Shown piece after piece: positions 44,425-53,530 of a DNA stretch of 64,000 nucleotides. A model generated the notes under the pieces. It had not been told where the DNA came from and ran no database searches. It saw only the letters and a program-made list of their open reading frames with translations. The stretch is from the NCBI GenBank assembly GCA_033391075.1, contig JAWPMV010000001.1, forward strand, positions 4,774,001 through 4,838,000. The letters run 5' to 3'. Made by a program: the position numbers and the translations under genes. This DNA is from Bacteroidia bacterium (lineage in GTDB: Bacteria; Bacteroidota; Bacteroidia; J057). How positions within the stretch are numbered: position 1 is the stretch's first letter; every line of letters begins with the position of its first letter.

Positions 44425-45651
44425 ATGGTTTCACTTAGTTACAAAGATCAATCTCTCAAGGCTACCATTCCTTTGCCCTCTTCCAAAAGTGAGAGCAACC
44501 GAGCTCTTATCATCCAGGCATTGAGTCAGGGTAAGGTGGAGTTGGACAATTTGTCCTCCGCGAGAGACACCCAAACCATGATTCGCCTGCTCAGCTCTGA
44601 GGGGCATGTACTGGATGTAATTGATGCCGGTACCACTATGCGCTTCCTCACAGCTTATTTTTCTGCTGTGAGCCGCGATCAGATCCTCACAGGCACCCCA
44701 CGCATGTGCAAGCGTCCTATTGGGATACTTGTTGAGGCGCTTCGTGAACTTGGTGCAGAAATAGAATACTGGAAACAGGAAGGATTCCCTCCTTTGCATA
44801 TCATCAGCAAAGGGAGTCATATGGAAGGCGGAGAGATCAGCATGAAGGGGAATGTTAGTAGCCAGTACATAACAGCCCTTTTGATGATCGGACCGACCTT
44901 GAAAGGAGGTTTGAGGATCAATTTGGAAGGAGAAATCAGTTCTCGACCTTACATAGAGATGACACGTGGCTTGATGGCTCATTTTGGAGTGGAGAGTCAT
45001 TGGGAGAATCAGAGCATCATTGTTAAAGAGCAAGCCTACCAAAAAAACAACTATACCATAGAGTCCGATTGGTCAGCAGCCAGCTATTGGTATGCGATGG
45101 TGGCCATTGCGGAGGATGCAGAAGTAAGCCTTGAGGGTTTGAGGAAAGATTCTATGCAAGGAGATAGAGGGATCGTTGAGTTGATGAAGAAATTTGGCGT
45201 AGGCTCCCGCTTCAATAAGGATGGAGTAATCCTCACGAAGATCAAACCTCAGGCTGGCAAAGGCTTATTGGAAATTGATTTCAGCGATATGCCAGATATG
45301 GCGCAGACGGTTGCCGTAGTAAGTGCTGCCAAAGGTATTCCGGTTCGCATGACAGGTCTCCACACCCTCAGGATAAAAGAAACAGATCGCATTGACGCTA
45401 TTTACAATGAACTCGCAAAATTTGGCGTGGAAGTTCAGGTAGATGGCAACATTTGCACCATAGATGGAACGGTCGGAAAAAGCAGTTCTATCATCAAGAC
45501 TTATGACGACCATCGCATGGCGATGGCCTTTGCCCCCCTCTTATTCACCCAAAACTCCCTGATGATCGATGATCCGGAAGTTGTTCAGAAATCTTATCCA
45601 GAGTTCTGGCAGCACCTCAAACTCGCAGGGGTTAAGGTGGATGAATATTAA
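44425..45651 (+). CDS. aroA: 3-phosphoshikimate 1-carboxyvinyltransferase (EPSP synthase)
   Basis: Enzyme of the shikimate pathway, 408 residues. The KSESNRALI motif at about 20-28 binds the shikimate phosphate, DAGTTMRFLTAYFS and TGTPRMCKRPI follow, and DDHRMAMAFAPL and the LRIKETDRI region match the family. The ATG at 44425 was chosen because the longer frame from 44320 overlaps the FkbM coding region by 71 bases and adds 35 residues with no match. Confidence 0.96.
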   Translation: MVSLSYKDQSLKATIPLPSSKSESNRALIIQALSQGKVELDNLSSARDTQTMIRLLSSEGHVLDVIDAGTTMRFLTAYFSAVSRDQILTGTPRMCKRPIGILVEALRELGAEIEYWKQEGFPPLHIISKGSHMEGGEISMKGNVSSQYITALLMIGPTLKGGLRINLEGEISSRPYIEMTRGLMAHFGVESHWENQSIIVKEQAYQKNNYTIESDWSAASYWYAMVAIAEDAEVSLEGLRKDSMQGDRGIVELMKKFGVGSRFNKDGVILTKIKPQAGKGLLEIDFSDMPDMAQTVAVVSAAKGIPVRMTGLHTLRIKETDRIDAIYNELAKFGVEVQVDGNICTIDGTVGKSSSIIKTYDDHRMAMAFAPLLFTQNSLMIDDPEVVQKSYPEFWQHLKLAGVKVDEY

Positions 45652-45660
45652 ACCGTAGGC

Positions 45661-45734
45661 GGGTGTTGGTGTGTTAGCGTGTTAGTGTTTACCTCTCTAA
45701 CACCCATCCAGCCTGAAACGCTAACACTTTTTTT
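45661..45734. repeat. GTGTT-family inverted-repeat element, copy 2
   Basis: GTGTTAGCGT (45671-45680) pairs with ACGCTAACAC (45718-45727), and GGGTGTTGG (45661-45669) nearly matches CTAACACCC (45697-45705). A seven-base T-run (45728-45734) follows directly and ends at the proC ATG. It may work as the aroA terminator. Confidence 0.65.
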
Positions 45735-46538
45735 ATGAAAGTACTCATCATTGGAGCAGGAAACATGGGGATGACCTATGGGCAAAGTTTCGTCAATGCC
45801 AGTATCCTCAGCAGTACGGACCTGCACGTATTAGAAAAACATGGAGGGAAAGAGGAACAGATCAAAGGGATCAGTTCGCATACCATAGAAACTAGTCCGG
45901 GTGAATTTATCCGGGACATGGATTTGATCATTTTGAGTGTAAAACCTCAGGATTTTCAGGAATTGGCAAAAGCGATACGCCCCTACCTTCGTCCAGATCA
46001 CCTGATTTTGTCGATAATGGCAGGAATCAAGGTTTCGGGGATAGAGCGGCAGTTGGGCATCAAAAAGATCGTAAGAGCTATGCCAAATCTTCCCGCTCAA
46101 GTAGGTCTGGGGATGACGGTTTTTACGACTTCATTGGAAGTAAGTCGTCTGGAGATATTTACTGTCCAGAACCTTCTTAATACAACGGGGAAAACCCTCT
46201 ATGTAGAAAATGAAGATCTGCTTGATAGTGCAACCGCCGTTTCAGGTAGTGGGCCAGCCTATGTATTCTACTTCATGGAGTCTATGATGAAAACGGCACG
46301 GGGAATGGGATTTTCAGACGCAGAGGCCCAATTGTTGGTCAAGCAAACTTTCCTCGGTTCTATCAATCTCCTCAATAAAAACAACCTCTCCTGCAGCGAA
46401 TGGATCACCAAAGTTTCCTCTAAAGGAGGAACCACAGAAGCTGCCATCCGGCAATTTGGACAGATCGAGTTGGAAGCTGGAATAAAAGCAGGACTCCTAG
46501 CCGCTGAAAATCGCGCTCAGGAGTTGAGTGAAGGCTAG
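45735..46538 (+). CDS. proC: Pyrroline-5-carboxylate reductase
   Basis: Last enzyme of proline synthesis, 267 residues. N-terminal NAD(P) fold GAGNMG at about 7-12, then ILSVKPQD and the MAGIKVSGIE segment, VRAMPNLPAQVGLGM, and the ATAVSGSGPAYVFYF block. Usual length. The start codon lies directly after the T-run of a repeat element, so little room remains for its own promoter or ribosome-binding site. Confidence 0.96.
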   Translation: MKVLIIGAGNMGMTYGQSFVNASILSSTDLHVLEKHGGKEEQIKGISSHTIETSPGEFIRDMDLIILSVKPQDFQELAKAIRPYLRPDHLILSIMAGIKVSGIERQLGIKKIVRAMPNLPAQVGLGMTVFTTSLEVSRLEIFTVQNLLNTTGKTLYVENEDLLDSATAVSGSGPAYVFYFMESMMKTARGMGFSDAEAQLLVKQTFLGSINLLNKNNLSCSEWITKVSSKGGTTEAAIRQFGQIELEAGIKAGLLAAENRAQELSEG

Positions 46539-46543
46539 GGGAA

Positions 46544-46607
46544 GTGTTCACGTTTTCTGGTGTTCTTGTGTTTTGGTTATACTCCAACGTGAACACAAGA
46601 ACACCAG
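46544..46607. repeat. GTGTTC-family inverted-repeat element, copy 3
   Basis: CTGGTGTTCTTGTGTT (46557-46572) and its perfect 16-bp complement AACACAAGAACACCAG (46592-46607), plus a competing pair GTGTTCACGT (46544-46553) with ACGTGAACAC (46587-46596). Located between the convergent proC and FKBP genes. Confidence 0.8.
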
Positions 46608-46616
46608 AATACGTCT

Positions 46617-47462
46617 CTACTCCACCTCCATCAATTCAATATCGAATATCAATATCGAATTTGGAGGAATGCTGCCCATGTTTTGAGGGCCGTATCCGAG
46701 ATAGGAAGGGATGACAAGTTTTCCTTTACCGCCGACTTTGAATAAAGCGATGCCTTCATCCCATCCGGCGATGACTCTACCACCTCCTAATGGAAAAGCG
46801 ATGGGTTGATTGCGGTCATAAGAAGAATCGAACTTGCCACCGTCTATCAAACGACCGGTATAATGTACGCTTACTGTTTTGCCAGCTTCAGCCTGTGCGC
46901 CTGTCCCTTCTTTCTCCATCACATAATGCAAACCGGAAACGGTTCTTTGCAATTCCAGGCCTTCCTGTTCAGCATAAGCCATGATTTTTGGCATTTCTTC
47001 TGTCATTTGCTTCTCAACATACTCCTGCATCATGCGCTGCTGTTCTTCCATCTTTTCGGCCTCATGTGCCTGATAAGCTGCCTCATCCAGAATCCCCAGT
47101 AGTTCTATTTCGAACATCAAAGTTGCATTGGGAGGAATCACCCCTCCTGCTCCCTGCTCGCCATAGGCAAATTCAGGGGCGAGGTATAAAATTCCTTTCG
47201 AACCTTCTTTAAAAAGAGAAAGTCCAAGGTCCCATCCTTTGATCACATTTCCCTGCCCGAGTTTGAATACAAAAGGAGCTCTGCCTTCAGAGGTATCAAA
47301 CATCTGCCCGTTCAAAAACTTTCCGGTATAATTTACTTTTACATATTCTCCTGCCAGCGGTTTGCGACCTTCTCCCTGCTTTTCGATATGGTAATATATC
47401 CCCTCAGGACTAATGAGGAAAGGAAGTGCATTTTTCTGCAAGAAGGATTCGAGGAAGTTCAT
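46617..47462 (-). CDS. Double-domain FKBP-type peptidyl-prolyl isomerase
   Basis: 281 residues with two FKBP domains (about 15-127 and 163-281), each with GKFLNGQMFDTSEGR or GRLIDGGKFDSSYDR, F-KLGQGNVIKGWDLGLSLFKEG or F-PLGGGRVIAGWDEGIALFKVG, and a carboxyl-terminal PPNA/PPNS strand. A charged, methionine-rich helix (about 128-160) joins them. There is no signal peptide, so it should be cytoplasmic, with each domain a complete isomerase. Tandem FKBPs in Bacteroidota are more often single domain with a signal. Confidence 0.9.
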   Translation of the reverse strand: MNFLESFLQKNALPFLISPEGIYYHIEKQGEGRKPLAGEYVKVNYTGKFLNGQMFDTSEGRAPFVFKLGQGNVIKGWDLGLSLFKEGSKGILYLAPEFAYGEQGAGGVIPPNATLMFEIELLGILDEAAYQAHEAEKMEEQQRMMQEYVEKQMTEEMPKIMAYAEQEGLELQRTVSGLHYVMEKEGTGAQAEAGKTVSVHYTGRLIDGGKFDSSYDRNQPIAFPLGGGRVIAGWDEGIALFKVGGKGKLVIPSYLGYGPQNMGSIPPNSILIFDIELMEVE

Positions 47463-47484
47463 ATAAAGGTGTTAAAGTGTTATT

Positions 47485-47547
47485 GTGTTCAAGTGTTCTT
47501 GTAAGACGGAAGATCAAGAACAGCTGAACACTCGCGCACTTGAACAC
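47485..47547. repeat. GTGTTC-family inverted-repeat element, copy 4
   Basis: GTGTTCAAGTG (47485-47495) pairs with CACTTGAACAC (47537-47547), and AGTGTTCTTG (47492-47501) with a broken CAAGAACAgctGAACACT. It lies between the FKBP start and the AlkD-like stop, which begins at the next base. Confidence 0.7.
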
Positions 47548-48216
47548 TTACAAATATTTACTCGCTTCACGTACACTCAGGGGGGATAATTTTTCTTTGG
47601 ACAGAAAATCCCGCACAGCATCTGCATCGAAGCGACTATATTGCCGAAGGGCCCAGCCTATGGCTTTTCTGATAAAGAACTCATTTGAATGGCTGAGCCG
47701 CCGGATGAAGGCGCAAAGTAAGTCAAAATCTGTCTCATTCCCGTACTTTAATTGAAAAAGCAAAGAAGTTCGCTGCAGCCAGATATTTTCCGAATCCATC
47801 CACCTACGCAAGTAACCCTCTTTCAGTTCTGGATACTTCTTCAAAGATTTCCCTACCGAATTGCTTGCGATAAGGTCCACAGTATCCCACCAGGATTTTG
47901 TAGTTATCAGAGTCTCATAGAGGTCGAGATAATCAGCTGGTGCATATTTATCATACTTTCGCACCAAATCTACCGCCGTTAATTGGTATTCTCTTTCCGG
48001 TAGATCCCATAGGGCAAGCACTATTTCCTTAGGTGCGCTTTTATCCGGATTCTTAACGGATTGAAGGAAGGATTTGGAAAGTTCTGAACGAAGAGGTCGT
48101 TTTAATCCAAAAAATTCATACTGACCACGCATATAATCCTTCATGGCTTGGGCATTTTCCGGATGTCTATGCGCCTGATAGGCCGCTTTTAGTTCTTCCA
48201 ATTCTTTTTCAAACAT
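47548..48216 (-). CDS. DNA alkylation repair protein (AlkD-like)
   Basis: 222-residue HEAT-repeat glycosylase-like protein. The WWDTVDLIASNSVG segment (about 90-104) includes the conserved Asp and Trp of AlkD, and LQRTSLLFQLKYG and FFIRKAIGWALRQYS are diagnostic. AlkD removes N3- and N7-alkylated bases without flipping. The ATG at 48216 was chosen; the Met at 48270 adds 18 residues of poor quality. Confidence 0.87.
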   Translation of the reverse strand: MFEKELEELKAAYQAHRHPENAQAMKDYMRGQYEFFGLKRPLRSELSKSFLQSVKNPDKSAPKEIVLALWDLPEREYQLTAVDLVRKYDKYAPADYLDLYETLITTKSWWDTVDLIASNSVGKSLKKYPELKEGYLRRWMDSENIWLQRTSLLFQLKYGNETDFDLLCAFIRRLSHSNEFFIRKAIGWALRQYSRFDADAVRDFLSKEKLSPLSVREASKYL

Positions 48217-48374
48217 ATAGCTATGATCGAAAAATCCTGTAAAAGAAAAAAGCAGCAAGTCAAAACTCACTGCTAACCCGTAAATACGTATGCTATGAAA
48301 ACAAAAAAACCCTAATTGCGATAAGCTAATTATTTCGCTTATGCACCTTTAAGACCTGACAAATGATATACAGG

Positions 48375-48950
48375 TCACAGCTTTTTGTGATTTTTTTTCA
48401 AATTTTCAAGATAAACCCCTCTCTTTGAGCTCCATACACTTTTCCGCAATTCCATAACTCGCCACTCAATTCCATTATTTACATAGGTATAGGCCCAGAT
48501 AAAGCCTGCTTTTTGATAAGCACGAAATGCCCGAGGATTCCGGCTGAGCACCTCTATCACACATTTCCTTAAAGACATATACTCAAAGAGATGATCAGAA
48601 AGTAGCTTGATAGCTTCCGTCCCATAGCCTTTGCCATGATGCCCTGCCTGTCCGATGATGATATCCATATCGGATCGCCCTTCTACAGGATCAATTTCAT
48701 TGTAGTTTACCTGCCCAATAAGTTCCTGCTCTAAATAAATCCCAAAACACCTTCCTTTATCAGGATCTTCATCCTTGAAATAATGATCAGGCCATTCATG
48801 CTTAAAAATAGTATAGGAAGGAATCGTATCTCCATACAAATCCCCATACCAAAAAGGAGTAGAATCCGATTCGGTTGCCATCAGGAAGAACTTATAGCGC
48901 TCTTTCATAGAAAGAGGTCGGAGTTCAATATGTGGCCCCTTCAATGTCAT
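48375..48950 (-). CDS. GNAT-family N-acetyltransferase
   Basis: 191 residues. Acyl-CoA binding element IIIGQAGHHGKGYGTEAIKLL (the Q/R-x-x-G-x-G/A segment) is clear, followed by LRKCVIEVLSRNPRAFRAYQKAGFI, the last conserved part of RimJ/RimL-type GNATs. The substrate is unknown. I chose the ATG at 48950 because it starts at MTLKGPHIELRPL, the usual opening. Confidence 0.85.
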   Translation of the reverse strand: MTLKGPHIELRPLSMKERYKFFLMATESDSTPFWYGDLYGDTIPSYTIFKHEWPDHYFKDEDPDKGRCFGIYLEQELIGQVNYNEIDPVEGRSDMDIIIGQAGHHGKGYGTEAIKLLSDHLFEYMSLRKCVIEVLSRNPRAFRAYQKAGFIWAYTYVNNGIEWRVMELRKSVWSSKRGVYLENLKKNHKKL

Positions 48951-49070
48951 AATAACAACTTCTGCCTGGAGGATCTCATCCCAAATTCTCACATCAGTTT
49001 CAAAGCTTAGGCTAAGCGAAATCAGGAAAAATCACTCCATTTTTCCGAAATAAAGGAAGCTAGATGTGCA

Positions 49071-49109
49071 GATAATCATATATCTTAATAAGATAATATG
49101 TTGATTATC
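49071..49109. other. Nested dyad downstream of smc
   Basis: GATAATCA (49071-49078) with TGATTATC (49102-49109), and inside it TATCTT (49081-49086) with AAGATA (49090-49095). Together they would make a long, AT-rich hairpin between smc and the GNAT gene. No T-run follows. Confidence 0.4.
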
Positions 49110-49200
49110 AAGGAAATACTACGATGAAATTGCCAGAAAAACAAATAGGCTTTTGTGTATATAGGCCCTAAGAATTGGGAATCGATGTTTTAACAAAGAA

Positions 49201-52200
49201 TTAATTCAGATTAAGGGCTTGCAAGTCGACGGGAAGTACCCGGGAGACTCCCATATTCTCCATGGTTACCCCGTACATGACATTGGTAGATGCCATGGTC
49301 CGCTTGTTGTGAGTAACGATGATAAACTGGGAAGTTTCGGAGAAACGTCGGATGATATTATTGAATTTATCAATATTGGCATCATCCAGGGGTGCATCGA
49401 CCTCATCAAAAATACAGAAGGGGGCAGGCTTGATCAAGTAGATGGAAAAAAGTAAGGCCACAGCCGTAAGGGTCTTTTCTCCACCGGAAAGCTGCTTGAT
49501 GGTAAGCGGTCGTTTGCCTTTAGGCCTTGCAATGATAGAGATCTCGGATTCGAGAGGATTGTCCTCATCGAGTAGCATCAGGTCACAGGAATCGTCCTCT
49601 GAGAAAAGGCTGCGGAAAACCACCATAAAATGATCCCGAACCTGAACGAAGGTTTCCAGGAATTTTTCTTTAGCTGTCTGGTCAATCTCAGCAATGGTTT
49701 CCAGCAGGGACTTTTTCGCGCTGAGGAGGTCTTCTTTCTGGCTGGTAATGAAATCAAATCTTTCTTTCATCTCATTATAAGCCTCAACTGCCATGGGATT
49801 GATTTCACCATATCCCTGCACCCGACTCCTGATGCTCATCATTTTATTTTCCAGCTCACTGACATCATATTTATCAATGCCTTTGCTAAAGATTTCTTCC
49901 TCATTCAAATCCTGCACCTCTATCTGGAATTCTACCGACATCCGTTCTCTCAATCCATTGAGTTCTATTCGAATTTCAGTAGCGTTTTCTTTCAGTTCGC
50001 TTTGCTTTCGCAGGATATCCTCTCTCTTTCTCCGCTCTGAACCCAGACTTTCTTCCACTTGATAAATGGAGTTCTTGGTTTGAGCGACCTTTTCTTCCCG
50101 AATCCCAACCGCACGTTCCAATTCTTTCTTCTGGTTGTACATACCTACGATCACCTCATCATTCTGCAAATTGCTATTGATCAGATTCTCGGTATCCTCC
50201 CGAACCTGATTAAGCTCTTCCCGCATTTGCTCATTCTGCTCTCCATAGCGCACAATGGCTTCATTCTTCTGCCCAAGTTCTCTGGATAAATTCTCAACCT
50301 GGTTGCGTAGATGAATCAGTCGAATATTCTCCTGGTTATAGATTTGATTATGAGAAGAAAGTTTCTGGGCGGAATCCTGAGCATCTCCTCTCATTTGAGC
50401 CAGTTTGGCGGTATGTTGCTGCAGCTCTTCCAATTTGATCCGGATGCTTGGGTCAATCTCCAGGATTGCTTTCTGCAGAGTCTCCAACTCATCATTCAAA
50501 CTCTCTGTTCTTTGCCCAACGCGCATCATAAATTCCCGATGCTCTTTCTCTCGGGATTGTAAGACAGATAAATCTCTCTGTTTTTCGAGGAGTTGTTTGC
50601 GTAAAGGCTCCAGATCTTTGAGGTGATCGATCTTTTTCAGGTTTTCCAGCTTGGCAATACTTCTATCCAGCTCCACCTTTTCACCCGTCAGCTGTTTTTG
50701 AAGCTTCCCAATCTCTTTGTCCAGCTTTTCCAGGTTCTTGGCCCGCCCCAATCGTTTCCCTTCAAACAGCCCCAATGATCCTCCACTAAGCATAAATCTC
50801 CTTCTGGAAAGATTGCCTATTCTTGTCAGGAATATAATGCCTTCAGGCACCTCATCAGGGATATCGATTTCATCATTGACGATGTAAACCTTATCCAGTA
50901 GATAAGCCGCCAGTTTTTTGTAAGCATCCGCAAATTCAATTGCGTCTATCGCTGCTTTGGCCTGTGTAAATAATAAAGGGGTCGAAGGTTTATAGGCCTC
51001 CAGTTCCTCCAGAATAAAGAAGTTTGCACGTCCCTTTGCTGCTTCTGCCAACATATGGACAGAGAGGATGGCATCCTGACGGGTCTTTACCACATAATAA
51101 CTAAGGTAGGGCTCCAGGTAATTCTCAAAAGCTACTTTGTACTCCTCAGGAACTGAGAACACATCTGAAAGCAAAGGAGCGTCCTTGATCCAACGGGCAT
51201 TCTTCTTCAAAAATTTCACACTGGCAGGAAAGCCTTCCAGGTTCTCCACCAAACTCTTGGTCAGATTGTATTCATTTTGACGAGCATCCAGACTCCGATT
51301 GGTCTTGTAGACTTTATCCTTTAGCTCATTGAGGATTTTTTCTGTTGTATCCAGTTCAATGATATGGGAATCTCTTTTGGCAGCGATCTCATTGACCTGT
51401 TTTTCCAAATTGCTGCATTCAGCCTGCAACTGAATATCCTTTTCCTCAAAGGCATCGAGGTCAAAGGAACGGTTGGATTTATCTTCTTCTGCACGATTCA
51501 GCTCAGCTCCCAGACTTTCAATCTGGACTTTCTTCACTTCTTTCTCACGCGTCAGTTCCTGTAAAGTTTGCTCGGTCTCTTTATGTAATTCGTTGAGTTC
51601 TTCTACTGCCTGGGAAAGTTCATTGGAGGTTTTGGAAAGCGAACTTTGTTCAGCGAGCAAAGCTTCAACCTTTTTTTCCTGCTCCCCCTGCTCTTTTTGC
51701 AAGCCTTCTTGCTGGATTTTCAGTTCCGAAACCGATTCTTCATTTCGGCTCAATTGCCGTCTTTCAGATTCCATCTGGTTTTGCAAGGCAATCTCTCGCT
51801 GTTGCAAATACTTGAGTCTCTCGTTTTTGATGGATTTTTCTGTCTCCACCGATTGAATCTTGCGGCTGTGGTTGTTGAGGTCTACCTGACCTTGAGAAAG
51901 GTTTTTCTCTTCATCCAGCAGGTTTTTCTTCAACTCCATGATCCGGGCCTCGCGCTGGGCCATTTCGGATTGCATAGACCCTATCTGATCTTGCAGACTT
52001 TGGTCCAATACCTGAATCTGCCTTTGCCTCTCGCGAATATTGCGCATGCTTAGGTAGGCATACTGAGAACTGATCTCTTTGTATTGTTCTTTCAGTTCGA
52101 AATAGCGTTGAGTCCTCCGGGCCTGCTTCTCCAGACTTTTGAGGTTCTTTTCGATTTCAAACAGCAGATCTTCTACCCTCTCGAGGTCGGCATCTGTATC

Positions 52201-52746
52201 TTTTAGTCTGTTGAGGGTTTGTTTCTTGCGAATCTTGTATTTGGAAATACCGGAAGCTTCTTCCAGGAATTTTCGTCTTTCATTATTCTTATTGGTCAGT
52301 ATCTCATCCACCATTTTCAACTCGATGATGGCATAAGAATCAGAACTCACCCCTGTATCCATAAAAAGGTTCTGGATATCTTTCAATCGGCAGGTCACTC
52401 CATTTATCTGGTACTCTGAATCTCCGCTTCTGTACAACTTGCGGGTGATGCTGACCGTAGAGTATTCTGTAGGAAGTATATTTTTGGTATTTTCAAAAGT
52501 CAGAGATACTTCGGCAAAATTGGATTTACGACGGGATTTGGTACCATTAAAGATGATGTTCTCCATCTTATCCGAGCGAAGATTTTTTGTTTTCTGCTCT
52601 CCCAGTACCCAGCGGATCGAATCAACAATATTCGATTTTCCGCAGCCATTAGGGCCTACAATGCCCGTAATTCCATCATCAAAGACGAATTTTGTTCTCT
52701 CTGCAAAGCTCTTAAAGCCAAATATTTCCAGACTTTTTAATTGCAT
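49201..52746 (-). CDS. smc: Chromosome segregation protein SMC
   Basis: 1181-residue SMC ATPase that organises the chromosome. N-terminal head with GPNGCGKSNIVDSIRWVLGEQ at about 32-52, long coiled coil, a hinge in the middle (about 510-680), a second coil and the C-terminal head with LSGGEKTLTAVALLF and the FCIFDEVDAPLDDANI Walker B. Length is typical. I chose the ATG at 52746 (MQLKSLEIFGFKSF); the longer frame to 52803 overlaps the divergent gene. It starts 29 bp from that gene's ATG. Confidence 0.96.
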   Translation of the reverse strand: MQLKSLEIFGFKSFAERTKFVFDDGITGIVGPNGCGKSNIVDSIRWVLGEQKTKNLRSDKMENIIFNGTKSRRKSNFAEVSLTFENTKNILPTEYSTVSITRKLYRSGDSEYQINGVTCRLKDIQNLFMDTGVSSDSYAIIELKMVDEILTNKNNERRKFLEEASGISKYKIRKKQTLNRLKDTDADLERVEDLLFEIEKNLKSLEKQARRTQRYFELKEQYKEISSQYAYLSMRNIRERQRQIQVLDQSLQDQIGSMQSEMAQREARIMELKKNLLDEEKNLSQGQVDLNNHSRKIQSVETEKSIKNERLKYLQQREIALQNQMESERRQLSRNEESVSELKIQQEGLQKEQGEQEKKVEALLAEQSSLSKTSNELSQAVEELNELHKETEQTLQELTREKEVKKVQIESLGAELNRAEEDKSNRSFDLDAFEEKDIQLQAECSNLEKQVNEIAAKRDSHIIELDTTEKILNELKDKVYKTNRSLDARQNEYNLTKSLVENLEGFPASVKFLKKNARWIKDAPLLSDVFSVPEEYKVAFENYLEPYLSYYVVKTRQDAILSVHMLAEAAKGRANFFILEELEAYKPSTPLLFTQAKAAIDAIEFADAYKKLAAYLLDKVYIVNDEIDIPDEVPEGIIFLTRIGNLSRRRFMLSGGSLGLFEGKRLGRAKNLEKLDKEIGKLQKQLTGEKVELDRSIAKLENLKKIDHLKDLEPLRKQLLEKQRDLSVLQSREKEHREFMMRVGQRTESLNDELETLQKAILEIDPSIRIKLEELQQHTAKLAQMRGDAQDSAQKLSSHNQIYNQENIRLIHLRNQVENLSRELGQKNEAIVRYGEQNEQMREELNQVREDTENLINSNLQNDEVIVGMYNQKKELERAVGIREEKVAQTKNSIYQVEESLGSERRKREDILRKQSELKENATEIRIELNGLRERMSVEFQIEVQDLNEEEIFSKGIDKYDVSELENKMMSIRSRVQGYGEINPMAVEAYNEMKERFDFITSQKEDLLSAKKSLLETIAEIDQTAKEKFLETFVQVRDHFMVVFRSLFSEDDSCDLMLLDEDNPLESEISIIARPKGKRPLTIKQLSGGEKTLTAVALLFSIYLIKPAPFCIFDEVDAPLDDANIDKFNNIIRRFSETSQFIIVTHNKRTMASTNVMYGVTMENMGVSRVLPVDLQALNLN

Positions 52747-52775
52747 AGTTCCTTTCCGAGGATTATTTTTCCGAT

Positions 52776-53144
52776 ATGAGCACCTTAAATATACTTGTAA
52801 CAATAGCAGCCATTGTCGTTTTTGGCCTGCTGTTCTTGTTAATCCGGTCGCTAAGAATCAGATTTGGGCTCAAAGATAATAATTCCGGAGCAGTTCAGCA
52901 TCTTCGTAAATTACTTCCTCCCCCATCTGCTGAGGATTTGTTTCTTCCAGGTAGTCATATGGAGGTTAGTGGGAGTGATCTCCTGAAGCAACACATAAAT
53001 GAAACCCCTGAAATTGAAATCCTTTCGCCCAAGAAAAAAAGAAAGAGATTATTTCAAAGCAAACAGGATATACTCAGGGCTTATATTGCGGATACGGTTT
53101 TGGATAAGCCGAAATGGAAGGACAACAAGAAAGGGGGTTCATAA
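52776..53144 (+). CDS. Hypothetical single-span membrane protein divergent from smc
   Basis: 122 residues, with one N-terminal membrane helix (about 5-24, LVTIAAIVVFGLLFLLI) and a basic, hydrophilic remainder containing PKKKRKRLFQSKQDILRAYI. Not recognised. The start lies 29 bp from the start of smc, so the promoters overlap or the gene is divergently regulated with it. The reading frame is clean and non-overlapping with smc. Confidence 0.6.
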   Translation: MSTLNILVTIAAIVVFGLLFLLIRSLRIRFGLKDNNSGAVQHLRKLLPPPSAEDLFLPGSHMEVSGSDLLKQHINETPEIEILSPKKKRKRLFQSKQDILRAYIADTVLDKPKWKDNKKGGS

Positions 53145-53245
53145 GTCCTTTATAACCGTTGAGGCAGGAATACAGCCAATAATGTAAGTCTTGTAACCGT
53201 ATTGAGTTTGAGTCGTAAGTTATAGAAGATATATTTAAGATAAAT

Positions 53246-53461
53246 ATGCAAATAACAGGTACCGTATCTTATATAGACCTATCCGGAGGATTCTGGGGCA
53301 TTATTGGAGATGATGGCATGAAATATAATCCGCTGAGTGGTCTGCCTATCCAAATGCGAAAGGAAGGAACCAAGATCAGGGCAAATTGTAAGCCTTCAAC
53401 TGATTTTAGTATCCATATGTGGGGTAAGAACGTTGACCTTGAAAATATAGAACAGATCTAA
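53246..53461 (+). CDS. Small conserved-looking protein of 71 residues
   Basis: Not matched to a named family, but its composition is protein-like: alternating hydrophobic strands, GTVSYIDLSGGFWGIIGDDG at the start, and FSIHMWGKNVDLENI at the end. The pattern suggests a small beta-barrel domain of the OB type. It is encoded between the membrane protein gene and the S8 peptidase gene on the same strand. Confidence 0.65.
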   Translation: MQITGTVSYIDLSGGFWGIIGDDGMKYNPLSGLPIQMRKEGTKIRANCKPSTDFSIHMWGKNVDLENIEQI

Positions 53462-53530
53462 AGCAGGTATTTCCAACTGAAATAGCTGTTTTTTCTTTTA
53501 AAAAAACATTCTCGAAAAAGTCCCAAACCT

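Noticed and set aside
44431-45042. 203-codon open frame antisense to aroA
   Set aside because: It lies wholly within the aroA coding region, and the aroA frame has all family motifs.
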